DNA of 64,000 nucleotides from an uncultured Alphaproteobacteria bacterium (GCA_934254915.1 CAKQMH010000007.1:1-64000); one strand, 5' to 3'; counted from the first letter of the stretch, positions 36,321-45,163 are shown. The notes: generated by a model from the letters alone, not told the origin. Translations and numbers: made by a program.

Positions 36321-36854
36321 ATGGAACTAATGGAAGGACTTTTGACCCGTCGTTCGGTTCGCCAATATCAGGATAAAAAGATTCCCAAGTCGGTTATGGA
36401 AGAAATTATCAAAGCCGCTCAATATTCCCCCACGGCGCATAATCGCCAGCCATGGGAGTTTTTGGTGGTTGATGACAAAGAGATTTTAGCCGACTTGCGC
36501 CATTTGCAGCGCTGGACGTCGTTTGCTAAAAATGCCGCTTGCGTGGTTTTTGTCTGCGGCGATATTGATCGTTCGTTTAACCGCAACAAGGAAGATGAGA
36601 AATGGAGCTTTATTGACGTTGACTGCGCGATTGCTACCGAAAATTTGATGTTGGCGGCTTGGTCTAAAGGTATCGGCAGCTGCTATTGCGGAGCTGCGCC
36701 GATGCAAAAGGTGGTTGATGCCTTAAAAGCGTATCTGCATTTGCCGGACAATATTCGCCCGTTTGCGATTGTGCCAATGGGATATCCGGCTGAAACCCCT
36801 AAGCAGCCTGACGACCGCTATCACCCCGAAAAAATCCATTGGGGCAAGTGGTAA
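36321..36854 (+). CDS. Nitroreductase-family FMN oxidoreductase
   Basis: 177 residues. The N-terminal FMN-binding motif RRSVRQYQDKKI, the block AAQYSPTAHNRQPWEF, and the glycine-containing SKGIGSCYCGA are typical of the nitroreductase fold. These flavin enzymes reduce nitro compounds, quinones or other acceptors with NAD(P)H; the natural substrate is not predictable. AAAGGAG precedes the ATG. Confidence 0.9.
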   Translation: MELMEGLLTRRSVRQYQDKKIPKSVMEEIIKAAQYSPTAHNRQPWEFLVVDDKEILADLRHLQRWTSFAKNAACVVFVCGDIDRSFNRNKEDEKWSFIDVDCAIATENLMLAAWSKGIGSCYCGAAPMQKVVDALKAYLHLPDNIRPFAIVPMGYPAETPKQPDDRYHPEKIHWGKW

Positions 36855-36956
36855 TCCTGAAATAAGGCAAAAAATTGTGGGTAGATACCCAAGTTTTCAA
36901 ATTTAGCTTGAAAAAATATGATTTGGTGCTAAATTACCAACGATTAAAACTATGCC

Positions 36957-36976
36957 TGTGCGGGGCTGTCCGCACA
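36957..36976 (+). promoter_or_regulatory. Leader hairpin upstream of gapA
   Basis: TGTGCGG and CCGCACA form a perfect seven-base stem with a six-base loop, 31 bases before the gapA start. No T-run follows, so it is not a terminator; it may stabilise or regulate the gapA mRNA. TTGAAA at 36908 is a possible -35 box without a good -10. Confidence 0.4.
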
Positions 36977-37007
36977 TTGATAAAAATACTTATGGAAGGA
37001 TAATAAT

Positions 37008-38015
37008 ATGACAATTCGCGTCGGTATTAATGGCTTTGGACGTATTGGCCGTTTGGTTTTCCGTGCTGCTCAAGCTCGTAACGATATTGAGATTGTTGGT
37101 ATCAATGACTTGATTGATGTTGAATATATGGCATATATGCTGCGTTATGACACAATGCACGGCCAGTTCAACGGCTCTATTGAAGTTAAAGACGGTAAAT
37201 TGGTTGTAAACGGCAAAGCTATCCGTGTTACCGCTGAGAAAAATCCGGCTGACTTGAAATGGAACGAAGTCGGAGCTGAATATGTTGTTGAATCAACCGG
37301 TTTGTTCCTCACTAAAGAAAAAGCTCAAGGCCACATTGACGCCGGTGCTAAATATGTTGTTATGTCTGCTCCTTCAAAAGACGACACTCCGATGTTTGTA
37401 TGCGGTGTAAACACCGATTCTTATGTTAAAGGTACACAATTTGTATCTAACGCATCTTGCACCACCAACTGCTTAGCTCCGATTGCTAAAGTTTTGAACG
37501 ATGCTTTCGGTATTGCAGATGGTTTGATGACAACTGTTCACTCTACAACTGCTACTCAAAAGACTGTTGACGGCCCGTCTATGAAAGATTGGCGCGGTGG
37601 TCGTGCTGCTTCCGGCAACATTATCCCGTCTTCAACCGGTGCTGCTAAGGCTGTCGGCAAGGTAATTCCGTCTTTGAACGGCAAATTGACCGGTATGTCT
37701 TTCCGCGTACCTACTTTGGATGTTTCGGTTGTTGACTTGACTGCCAACCTGAAAAAAGCCGCTACTTATGAAGAAATCTGCGCTGCGATGAAGAAAGCTT
37801 CGGAAGGCGAATTGAAAGGCATTTTGGGTTATACTGAAGATGCTGTTGTTTCTTCTGACTTCTTGGGCGATTCTCGCACTTCTATCTTTGACGCTAAAGC
37901 CGGTATCCAATTGACTCCGACTTTTGTTAAAGTTGTTAGCTGGTACGACAACGAATGGGGTTATTCTAACAAAGTTCTCGACCTCGTTGCTCACATGGCT
38001 AAAGTTAACGGATAG
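37008..38015 (+). CDS. gapA: Glyceraldehyde-3-phosphate dehydrogenase
   Basis: Glycolytic enzyme that oxidises glyceraldehyde-3-phosphate to 1,3-bisphosphoglycerate with NAD. The Rossmann motif GINGFGRIGR is at residues 6-15 and the catalytic Cys is C151 in SNASCTTNCLAP. D34 after GIN favours NAD over NADP. 335 residues. GGAAGGA precedes the ATG. pgk follows, the next step of glycolysis. Codon use is noticeably biased (few rare codons), as expected of a highly expressed gene. Confidence 0.98.
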   Translation: MTIRVGINGFGRIGRLVFRAAQARNDIEIVGINDLIDVEYMAYMLRYDTMHGQFNGSIEVKDGKLVVNGKAIRVTAEKNPADLKWNEVGAEYVVESTGLFLTKEKAQGHIDAGAKYVVMSAPSKDDTPMFVCGVNTDSYVKGTQFVSNASCTTNCLAPIAKVLNDAFGIADGLMTTVHSTTATQKTVDGPSMKDWRGGRAASGNIIPSSTGAAKAVGKVIPSLNGKLTGMSFRVPTLDVSVVDLTANLKKAATYEEICAAMKKASEGELKGILGYTEDAVVSSDFLGDSRTSIFDAKAGIQLTPTFVKVVSWYDNEWGYSNKVLDLVAHMAKVNG

Positions 38016-38024
38016 TCTTAAATT

Positions 38025-38086
38025 CCCCGCTTTCAGCACCGCGGTTAGTCGGTTACGGCTAATCGCACTGACCGCGGGGATTTTTT
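38025..38086 (+). terminator. Nested hairpins between gapA and pgk
   Basis: The 87-base gap holds CCCCGC (38025) pairing with GCGGGG (38074-38079), an internal CCGCGGTTAG pairing with CTGACCGCGG, and a small inner TTAGTCG/CGGCTAA stem, followed by TTTTTTATTTT. It reads as an intrinsic terminator with alternative foldings. Because it lies before pgk in the same direction it may act as a partial attenuator. Confidence 0.7.
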
Positions 38087-38102
38087 ATTTTAGGAAAAGA
38101 AA

Positions 38103-39311
38103 ATGGAATATAAAACAATCAAAGATTTAGGTGATTTGAACGGCAAAGTCGTTATGCTGCGTGCTGATTTGAATGTACCTATGGATGAAAATTTCAATGT
38201 AACCAACACGGCTCGTATTGACCGTACAGTTCCGACCATTAAGGAATTGATGAAAAAAGGCGCTAAAGTAGTAGTCGTTTCGCACTTTGGTCGTCCGGAA
38301 GGCAAAGGCGATATGAAAAACTCTTTGTCGCACGTGGCAAAACCGTTGGAAAAAGCTTTGGGACAGCATGTTGTTTTTGTTGATGACTGCATTGGTGAAA
38401 AAGTTGCCGCTGCCGTTAAGACGATGAAGAACGATGAAGTTTTGCTGCTTGAAAATCTGCGTTTTTATAACGAGGAGAAAAAAGGCGATGAAGCTTTTGC
38501 CGCTGAGTTGGTAAAACCGGCTGATGTCTATGTTTCTGATGCTTTTTCGACTGCTCACCGTGCGCATGCTTCAATGGTTGCGGCTGCTAAATTGCGTCCG
38601 GCGGCTATGGGCTTGTTGATGGAAGAAGAAGTTAATGCCTTGACCAAAGGGCTGAACAATCCGGAACGTCCGTTGATGGCGGTTGTCGGTGGTTCTAAGG
38701 TTTCCACCAAGTTGGATTTGCTCAACAATCTGGTTAAGAAAGTTGATAAATTGGTTATCTCCGGCGGTATGGCTCACACCTTTATGAAAGCCAGCGGTGT
38801 TGATACCGTAAACGAGGCCAACTCTTTGGTTCAAATGGATATGTTGGACACCGCTAAAGAGATTATGGCTACGGCCAAAGCCAACAACTGCGACATCATT
38901 TTGCCGTTAGATGTGGTTGTATCCAAAGAGTTCAAAGCCGAAGCCGAACACAAAACGGTTGCTTTGGATGAGATTCCGGCTGAAGGTTGGATTTTGATGG
39001 ATGTTGGCGCTAAAACCATTGCTTCAATTAATGCCAAATTAGATGAATGCAAAACTTTGGTTTGGAACGGACCTTTGGGCGTGTTTGAATTAAAACCATT
39101 TGACAATGCCACCAACCAAGTTGCTGCTCATGCGGCTGAGTTGACCCAAGCCGGTAAGCTGGTTTCGGTCGCCGGCGGCGGTGATACGGTTTCGGCTTTG
39201 GCTAATGCCGGAGTTGAAGCTAAGTTTTCATATATTTCAACTGCGGGCGGCGCTTTCCTTGAATGGATGGAAGGCAAAGAGCTCCCCGGCGTAGTTGTTT
39301 TGAAAAAATAA
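38103..39311 (+). CDS. pgk: Phosphoglycerate kinase
   Basis: Transfers phosphate from 1,3-bisphosphoglycerate to ADP. The N-terminal signature VVMLRADLNVPMD, the loop VVVSHFGRPEGK, and the C-terminal nucleotide motif SVAGGGDTVSAL are all present. 402 residues is standard. TAGGAAAAGAAA precedes the ATG. It follows gapA with the hairpin region between. Confidence 0.98.
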   Translation: MEYKTIKDLGDLNGKVVMLRADLNVPMDENFNVTNTARIDRTVPTIKELMKKGAKVVVVSHFGRPEGKGDMKNSLSHVAKPLEKALGQHVVFVDDCIGEKVAAAVKTMKNDEVLLLENLRFYNEEKKGDEAFAAELVKPADVYVSDAFSTAHRAHASMVAAAKLRPAAMGLLMEEEVNALTKGLNNPERPLMAVVGGSKVSTKLDLLNNLVKKVDKLVISGGMAHTFMKASGVDTVNEANSLVQMDMLDTAKEIMATAKANNCDIILPLDVVVSKEFKAEAEHKTVALDEIPAEGWILMDVGAKTIASINAKLDECKTLVWNGPLGVFELKPFDNATNQVAAHAAELTQAGKLVSVAGGGDTVSALANAGVEAKFSYISTAGGAFLEWMEGKELPGVVVLKK

Positions 39312-39328
39312 GCTGTCTACGAAAAATC

Positions 39329-39362
39329 AAAGCCCCGATGTTTTATGCCTCGGGGCTTTTTT
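39329..39362 (+). terminator. Terminator after pgk
   Basis: AAAGCCCCGA and TCGGGGCTTT form a ten-base stem with an eleven-base loop, followed by a T-run. Confidence 0.9.
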
Positions 39363-39368
39363 CTACTA

Positions 39369-39405
39369 TTGTCATCCTGACCAAGCGTCAGCGCGTGGAA
39401 GGATC
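39369..39405. repeat. Possible dispersed intergenic repeat, copy 2
   Basis: The segment has nested inverted repeats: ATCCT with AGGAT on the outside and CTGAC with GTCAG inside. It begins GTCATCCTGA and ends GGAAGGATCT. A related but different GTCAT-type unit lies at 394-423. It sits between the pgk terminator and the convergent second hook gene. Confidence 0.35.
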
Positions 39406-39431
39406 TCGGCTATATTTTCCCGTGCCGTTTC

Positions 39432-40634
39432 CTAGGTTTTCAGGTTAACTGCGGTTTGCAGCATCTCATTATTAACCGTAAAGGCATTGGCATTACTGGT
39501 ATAAGCGCGCTGCGTAATAATCATCGTACCAAACTCTTCGGCAATATCCACGGTTGACCGTTCCAAAGCTTGTGGCACAAGATAGTTGTCAGACACAAAA
39601 TAGCTTTCGCCGACGTCATTGGTCGCCTCAAACAATGTTCCGTCTACCGCCAACAGGTTGTTGGGCGCGGTAAAACCGGTAATTGCCAGTTTGGCGATGT
39701 TATAAGTATTGCCGTTGGTGTAAGAGGCTTTCACAATTCCGCCCTCGTCAATGTAGCTCTTGATAAAGCTGCCGCTTGGCGCACCGTTTTGGTTGATAGT
39801 GGCAATACCTGTTCCGCCGTCATATTGCGTCATGGTTGAAATATTTAAGGCCACATTGGTGGAAACCCCGTCATCCCATTGCACATCGACATTAAGGTTC
39901 TTGGGCGAAATCAGCCCGCCTTTGCTGTCAAAAACAACTTCGGTTTCGCTGCCGGTCGCTGTTCCACCCTCAACCGCAAACGACAAATTCCAGGTATTAA
40001 CTTTGCCTTCGACTTTGGTAAAAATCATACTGAGCGAGTCACTCTCGTGGTTTTCGCTATATACCGGAATATTAAACAAGTTGCGATCAACATTAGCCGG
40101 AACATTGGCGGTAATACTGGCCTCCGTGGTTGGCTGCGCCGGAATTTTTTCGGGGTATTTGAGGATAATATTTTCCGCCGCCGCGCTGAACCCGCCGCCG
40201 TCTAAGGCCGTAAAGCCTTGAACTTTCAACCCATTTTGCGAAATCAGATACGTAACCCCGTTTTCCGTGCGGTTTTCAAAATTACCGGCGCGGGAATAAT
40301 AGGTGTTGTTGAAGTCGTCCTTGAGGGTAAAAAAAGCATTAGAATTGCCGGAAATCGCCACATCAAAACTATTGCCGGTCACATTCAAAATACCCTGATC
40401 GTCAATATTGGTGCGGTCATAATAGCCCACACCCTGCACATCGACGCGGGAGGCGGAAATTCCTGCCGCATTATTCTTGACCGCCGGCGCTGAACCAAGC
40501 AAGGTGTAAAACATTGTCTGATTGGTACGATAACCCACGGTGTTGACATTGGCGATGTTCGTACTTACCTGTCCGATAGCGTGCGCATAAGCTTCCATAC
40601 CGGTGGTGGAGGGGGTAAACATACTTAAAGCCAT
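39432..40634 (-). CDS. Second flagellar hook/rod-type protein (FlgE-like)
   Basis: 400 residues with the conserved rod/hook ends: VSTNIANVNTVGYRTNQTMF near the N-terminus and STVDIAEEFGTMIITQRAYT near the C-terminus. The middle resembles FlgE (NVPANVDRNLFN, SDSLSMIFTKVEGKVN). Its length matches a standard FlgE, whereas the operon copy at 17453 has 747 residues. It stands alone with its own sigma-54 promoter and is not close to other flagellar genes. It may be an alternative hook subunit or a distal-rod/hook-like protein; the FlgE-type label is firmer than the exact role. Confidence 0.85.
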   Translation of the reverse strand: MALSMFTPSTTGMEAYAHAIGQVSTNIANVNTVGYRTNQTMFYTLLGSAPAVKNNAAGISASRVDVQGVGYYDRTNIDDQGILNVTGNSFDVAISGNSNAFFTLKDDFNNTYYSRAGNFENRTENGVTYLISQNGLKVQGFTALDGGGFSAAAENIILKYPEKIPAQPTTEASITANVPANVDRNLFNIPVYSENHESDSLSMIFTKVEGKVNTWNLSFAVEGGTATGSETEVVFDSKGGLISPKNLNVDVQWDDGVSTNVALNISTMTQYDGGTGIATINQNGAPSGSFIKSYIDEGGIVKASYTNGNTYNIAKLAITGFTAPNNLLAVDGTLFEATNDVGESYFVSDNYLVPQALERSTVDIAEEFGTMIITQRAYTSNANAFTVNNEMLQTAVNLKT

Positions 40635-40676
40635 AACTAACCTCGCATTTAAATAAACTAATTCATTCGATATATA

Positions 40677-40692
40677 TGCAAATTTTGTGCCA
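40677..40692 (-). promoter_or_regulatory. Sigma-54 promoter of the second hook gene
   Basis: On the minus strand: TGGCAC, five bases (AAAAT), TTGCA, an exact sigma-54 consensus, 42 bases before the gene start. Spacing and sequence match the promoter at 14639. Its upstream edge touches the U-tract of the terminator that ends the cysteine-rich gene. Confidence 0.88.
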
Positions 40693-40726
40693 AAAAAACA
40701 GCCCTCCTACATTCTGTAAGAGGGCT
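40692..40726 (-). terminator. Terminator after the cysteine-rich gene
   Basis: On the minus strand AGCCCTC and GAGGGCT (with further inner pairing) form a stem followed by seven T. It ends the transcript of the two cysteine-rich genes and insulates the sigma-54 promoter just beyond it. Confidence 0.85.
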
Positions 40727-40751
40727 ACTTCCGAATTAAGCCGAACTTATT

Positions 40752-42536
40752 TTAGTTTGGTTTGCATCCTTTCCAATAAGCATCATTGCAAGGACATATC
40801 TCGTATGTTTTACTGTTATCACAACCCATTCTATTTATGTTTGACTCATATCCTAATTTAATGCAGAATTCTTTTGTATCCCCAAAGTAAGCGCAATCGC
40901 ATTTTGCTAAGAATGTTTTGGCTTGGTTTCTGCTATCATCTGAGTCAGACCATTTATTTGTGGAAATTTGCTGGTAATCATGTTCGCAATTACCTGGTTC
41001 TTCTTTCTCACTCACTAAAGTATCGTTACAAGCCGGATAAGAAGGATCTGAATTATTTTGATATGGTGTAAATATACTGTTTTCACATCCACCCCAGCGA
41101 TACCAGCTATTATAGTTGTAGTCGGTTTCATCTGGTCTGCCGCATTTCTTGCAGTAGATAGCACCTTCTTGTGAAGCAGATACTCCTACTTTAGGAAAAA
41201 CACTCTGAGGAGTACGGCAGGTATCTTGCGGGTTAAAGGTGTAACCGCTGCTGCAGGTTGGAGCTTCACAACTTGAAATATACGTTTTGCGATGTTCAAT
41301 GCGGGTTGCTTTGGCGCATACTCTATTGAGACACTCTTCATACGTATCATCATCCTCATTCTCGCTACACCTGTATTGATTGTATTCTCCATCAAGGGCA
41401 TTATCATCAACGCTAGCTCTGCACTCTGTGACGCTTAGTTCATAGTCATCATAGACGCAGCTGGTGCATTCCGGATTGTTACTGTCGTGTTCGACTTTCA
41501 TATATTTTTTACCATTACACCAAGACGATTTGTCACAAGTGCTGAAGCCCTCGCGGCAGACTTTATCCGCGTGATAATAAGTTTTTTCATTGCTGCCGCA
41601 GCCTTCGGTGCAGGATACAACATTGGTCGCGCCCGCCGGCACGCTTTCCAAATTGTAGTAGGTGCGGTCGCAGGCCGGCTTATTGCATACACATTTGTTG
41701 CATGGTTCGCCGCCGGAATATCCGTCGGTTTCCAACGTCGGCGTGGTTGAGGTTTGGTCGCACGAGGTTACACCTGTGCTGTAACCCGTGGGGCATGATT
41801 TCTTAGCACAACCGCAGTTACCGCTGTTGAGCCAACCTAGAGCCGTGTTGCATACACATTCGCCGCCTTGTTCGGTGAGGCCGGCAGCGGTGTCACATAC
41901 ACATTGCTTGGTGTAGGAGTTATAAACATGGCAGCTACGGCAATTTATCGGCTTGGTACAGCTGGTGCAGCTTCCTTTACTTTGGTTGCCGTGGGTGCAA
42001 GAATAGCCGCTGTTGCATGAGCATTGGTAGTGGGTTCCGTTCTTATCGCTACAAGATTTACAGCTCAAATTTTCATCTGTCGGGCGGAAATTCAACGGAA
42101 ACTTAATAGCCGAACAAGTGCAGTTGTATCTAGTTCCGTTTCTGTCGGTACATGCTTGGCAATTATAACCTTCATCAGTCGGCTGAGAATTTAGTGGATA
42201 TTCTGAGGTCGAGCAAGCGCAGTATTCATACTTCCCATCACAGCTTTGTCCTGACGGAACTTTTCCCGCCGGGCAGGATGACACATAGTTCGTCGGGCAG
42301 GTACAGGACTTATAGCAGTACAAGCCTTGTGTAACCATTATTTTAGTCCCTTTCTTTGGTGCGGGGCAATCGCTAAGCATGTTGTGATCGCTGCAGGTTG
42401 ACTGCTTTGTATCAGTACCAAAGGAGCCAAGATCACCGCTGTAATTCGGCAGCCACGTCACACCGGCCCACGCTGCTCCGGATATCACTATCGCACCGAC
42501 CAGTGCGACTATCCCTGTTTTTGAAAATTTAATCAT
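40752..42536 (-). CDS. Secreted cysteine-rich repeat protein A
   Basis: 594 residues with about 60 Cys (10 percent). The N-terminus is a signal peptide or anchor (GIVALVGAIVISGAAWA), then the motif WLPNYSGDLGS. Cys occur mostly as CxC and CxxC pairs. Two tandem units of about 32 residues (near 105-170) share PLNxxPTDE and CxxCxDxNGT. A module at about 245-320 (CPTGYSTGVTSC, GYSGGEPCNKCVC, GCGSNEKTYYH) is clearly homologous to one in the neighbouring gene. AGAGGTG precedes the ATG. It follows the neighbour by 26 bases. Probably exported and disulfide-rich, possibly on the surface. I know of no assigned function. Confidence 0.75.
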   Translation of the reverse strand: MIKFSKTGIVALVGAIVISGAAWAGVTWLPNYSGDLGSFGTDTKQSTCSDHNMLSDCPAPKKGTKIMVTQGLYCYKSCTCPTNYVSSCPAGKVPSGQSCDGKYEYCACSTSEYPLNSQPTDEGYNCQACTDRNGTRYNCTCSAIKFPLNFRPTDENLSCKSCSDKNGTHYQCSCNSGYSCTHGNQSKGSCTSCTKPINCRSCHVYNSYTKQCVCDTAAGLTEQGGECVCNTALGWLNSGNCGCAKKSCPTGYSTGVTSCDQTSTTPTLETDGYSGGEPCNKCVCNKPACDRTYYNLESVPAGATNVVSCTEGCGSNEKTYYHADKVCREGFSTCDKSSWCNGKKYMKVEHDSNNPECTSCVYDDYELSVTECRASVDDNALDGEYNQYRCSENEDDDTYEECLNRVCAKATRIEHRKTYISSCEAPTCSSGYTFNPQDTCRTPQSVFPKVGVSASQEGAIYCKKCGRPDETDYNYNSWYRWGGCENSIFTPYQNNSDPSYPACNDTLVSEKEEPGNCEHDYQQISTNKWSDSDDSRNQAKTFLAKCDCAYFGDTKEFCIKLGYESNINRMGCDNSKTYEICPCNDAYWKGCKPN

Positions 42537-42562
42537 TCTGCACCTCTTTTAAAGTTAGTGTT

Positions 42563-44992
42563 TTAGTTGTTGTCTAATTTCCGTCCCAAATACTCTATTG
42601 GCATATTATAAACATGATGTGGTAAAGTCCTGTAACGCGGTGAGCCAGTTGAAATTTCGCAATAACCTGCTCCTTCATCAATAGCTCCGTATGAGTCATC
42701 ATAGTCGGTAATATTTTGCGCACCGAAAACGCAACTAGCCACACGATTGTTGGTTAGATCTACGCCTTGAAGAGAACCGCCCACATTGAGAATAAATTTG
42801 GTAATCTCACCGTTTATGTAAGGAACCGGTTCATAAAAGTCATTCTCATATGCCTGTTTGTCACAGTCGTCCATCCCTTCATTGCAGGTGCCTGCTTCTT
42901 CACAATAGCTGACCGAAAAGTCACTATTTATAAGTACGTTAACATTTTTTTGAATATCAAGGCTTACATATCGGTTACCAATATAAACATTTCCAGCTAT
43001 AATAAGATTATTATTGGTATAGGTATTGCCGGTTTTAGGCGAAATTATAGCATTTACTGAGCCGATTTCTACAACATCATTGTTAACGTCAGTCATAGTT
43101 GAAGCTGAGTGTTTTAGTTTTACTGAACCCTTGATATTCATAGTATCGATCGCTCTCAGCGGTACCGTGCCATAATAATTATGGTCGCCTAATTCTAGAA
43201 AAGAACCTTCTTCTGTTTCAATGTTGTCAATGTGTCCACTCGGGTTATTAATAACCAAGTTCGAGTTTTTAGACAGATATATATTGGCAGCGTCAAAAGC
43301 CACTTCTTCATTCGGAATAACGACCTTTGTCTGAGTAGTAGTCACTCTTAAGTTTTTTATGTCGACAGATGTAACGCCAAGAAAATCACCGGTGTGTGTA
43401 GCATTAATTGATAATTCATCAATGCTAAATCCTCTAATATTCGTAGTGATTCTAGCGCTTGAACCATCAATAAATAATTGACTCCAATTTAAAGTATTAA
43501 CACCTGATGCTTTACAAACACCATTTGATTCTTCAACAAATTTGTCCTCGGTATATATTTCTATCGGATAGGTCAAATCAATAGACTTAGAGATGTTATC
43601 TGTTGCCATAATAATCATTGTTCTACCTTCATCAATTGCATCTCTCATCTCTTGACCATCGGACACATACACTGCAGCTGGATATTTAGCTTCTAAGAAC
43701 GCCTGACAGCTGGGGTAGACGCATTTACCGTTGACCAAAGTCGTACCGGGCCGGCAGTAGATACAAGTGTCATTAACCAATGTTGTGTTGGGATAACAAC
43801 TTTTTATTTTGTAATAAGTCGTGTTGTCGCCACAGCCTTTGACACAAGTTTCATACGTTGCGTTCATCGGCTTTTTGGTTAGTGTATAGCCGGTGCAACT
43901 TTGGGGCGAGCATACACAGCGTCCGCATTTTTGTTCGCCGGAGTATCCGCTCTCGAGGTAAGAGTAATCATCGGCACATTCGGTCACGCCCGCGGTATAA
44001 CCGGCCGGACAAGCCGCCGCTTTACAGCTGGTGATATTGCCGGCTGAGTCAGTGGTTTTGGTGTAGCCGGTCTTGCAACCGTCAATCTTATAATTAGGCG
44101 TGCCGGTTGAACTCATTCGGCAGGTGCTGCAACTGCTTGCGCCGGTCGGGCAGGCCGCGTTGCAGTATTTGTTTATGTCACAACTGCATAAATAACAGGA
44201 CATACCATTGACGGTTACAGAGTTACAGGTTTGTCCCAAGGCTGTTCTTTCGGATATATCTTCGGGATTAACATAGCCGCTGGGGCAAGATGTCGCCTGA
44301 CATTTGCCATCCACCAACTCATAGTTGGCATTGCAGCCTGTTACTTTATATTTATTATCGCATTTTTCACAGGTGCTGTTGGCCGGACACGAAGACAGGC
44401 TGTAATCAGACGGGCAGGTACAGGTGGTAAAATATCCTTTTATGGTCGTCGCCGTTACCTTGTCGCCAAAACCGGGAGCATAAATCGTGTCTGATAAACG
44501 GGAGCTGCTTTGAGTCGCAGCCGCTTTGGTTCCGGTATTGCGTTGAGCCGCAGCTGTTTTGGTTCCGGTATTGATTTTAGACGTAGCCGGTTTGAGGCCG
44601 TTGGTGGTGGCAACTGAGTCTAAAGTCGAACTATCGGAAAAAACGCCGTTGCTGGCGAGGGCGTCACAGGATTCCCCTCCCAACACTTTGGGGGATTCGC
44701 AGTTGCTGGAGCTGTATTGGTAATAACTTCGATCGCAGGAGCAGGATTTGTAGCAAGTCTTATTGCCGACCGGAACGGAGGTTGTTGGTTTCTTATGCTC
44801 TGGGCAAGATGAAATCAAGCCGGCTTCTTCGCAGGTCGTGGTGACTTCACTTAAGCCGCCATCGCTAACGCGGTTTTTATCCATATTGCTGCCCAAATAT
44901 TCCGGCAGCCAATAAATTTTGGCAAAAGAACTTGAAACCATAATCACTGAACTAATCAGGACCAAAGTCCACAACCACAACCGCTTAGACAT
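42563..44992 (-). CDS. Secreted cysteine-rich protein B with beta-helix-like C-terminus
   Basis: 809 residues from ATG 44992. A signal peptide (WTLVLISSVIMVSSSFA) is followed by WLPEYLGSN, matching protein A. The first 440 residues hold about 38 Cys in modules such as CPAGYTAGVTEC, GYSGEQKCGRCVC and GCGDNTTYYK, shared with protein A, and a linker with two NTGTK units. From about 455 to 700 the sequence changes to Cys-poor, Asn/Ile/Val-rich beta strands (SVDIKNLRVTTTQ, IYLSKNSNLVINNP, MNIKGSVKLKHS), typical of a right-handed beta-helix. It is first in the operon. A surface adhesin or binding protein is plausible but unproven. Confidence 0.75.
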   Translation of the reverse strand: MSKRLWLWTLVLISSVIMVSSSFAKIYWLPEYLGSNMDKNRVSDGGLSEVTTTCEEAGLISSCPEHKKPTTSVPVGNKTCYKSCSCDRSYYQYSSSNCESPKVLGGESCDALASNGVFSDSSTLDSVATTNGLKPATSKINTGTKTAAAQRNTGTKAAATQSSSRLSDTIYAPGFGDKVTATTIKGYFTTCTCPSDYSLSSCPANSTCEKCDNKYKVTGCNANYELVDGKCQATSCPSGYVNPEDISERTALGQTCNSVTVNGMSCYLCSCDINKYCNAACPTGASSCSTCRMSSTGTPNYKIDGCKTGYTKTTDSAGNITSCKAAACPAGYTAGVTECADDYSYLESGYSGEQKCGRCVCSPQSCTGYTLTKKPMNATYETCVKGCGDNTTYYKIKSCYPNTTLVNDTCIYCRPGTTLVNGKCVYPSCQAFLEAKYPAAVYVSDGQEMRDAIDEGRTMIIMATDNISKSIDLTYPIEIYTEDKFVEESNGVCKASGVNTLNWSQLFIDGSSARITTNIRGFSIDELSINATHTGDFLGVTSVDIKNLRVTTTQTKVVIPNEEVAFDAANIYLSKNSNLVINNPSGHIDNIETEEGSFLELGDHNYYGTVPLRAIDTMNIKGSVKLKHSASTMTDVNNDVVEIGSVNAIISPKTGNTYTNNNLIIAGNVYIGNRYVSLDIQKNVNVLINSDFSVSYCEEAGTCNEGMDDCDKQAYENDFYEPVPYINGEITKFILNVGGSLQGVDLTNNRVASCVFGAQNITDYDDSYGAIDEGAGYCEISTGSPRYRTLPHHVYNMPIEYLGRKLDNN

Positions 44993-45132
44993 AATACACC
45001 CCGCTGATTTTAAGGCGATTGCTGCCAATCACCCAAATTTCACCTATATATAGTTTAGCTTATTTTAGCCACACTAGCAATTAAAAATACGTTAAATCAG
45101 CTTAATAAAATAAAAATTTAATATATTTGTAA

Positions 45133-45163
45133 CAAAAAAGAGGCGTTTTTTTGCGCCTCTTTT
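45133..45163 (-). terminator. Terminator after the bactofilin gene
   Basis: AAAAGAGGCG and CGCCTCTTTT form a ten-base stem, with a T-tract on the minus strand. It ends the M23-bactofilin transcript. Confidence 0.85.
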
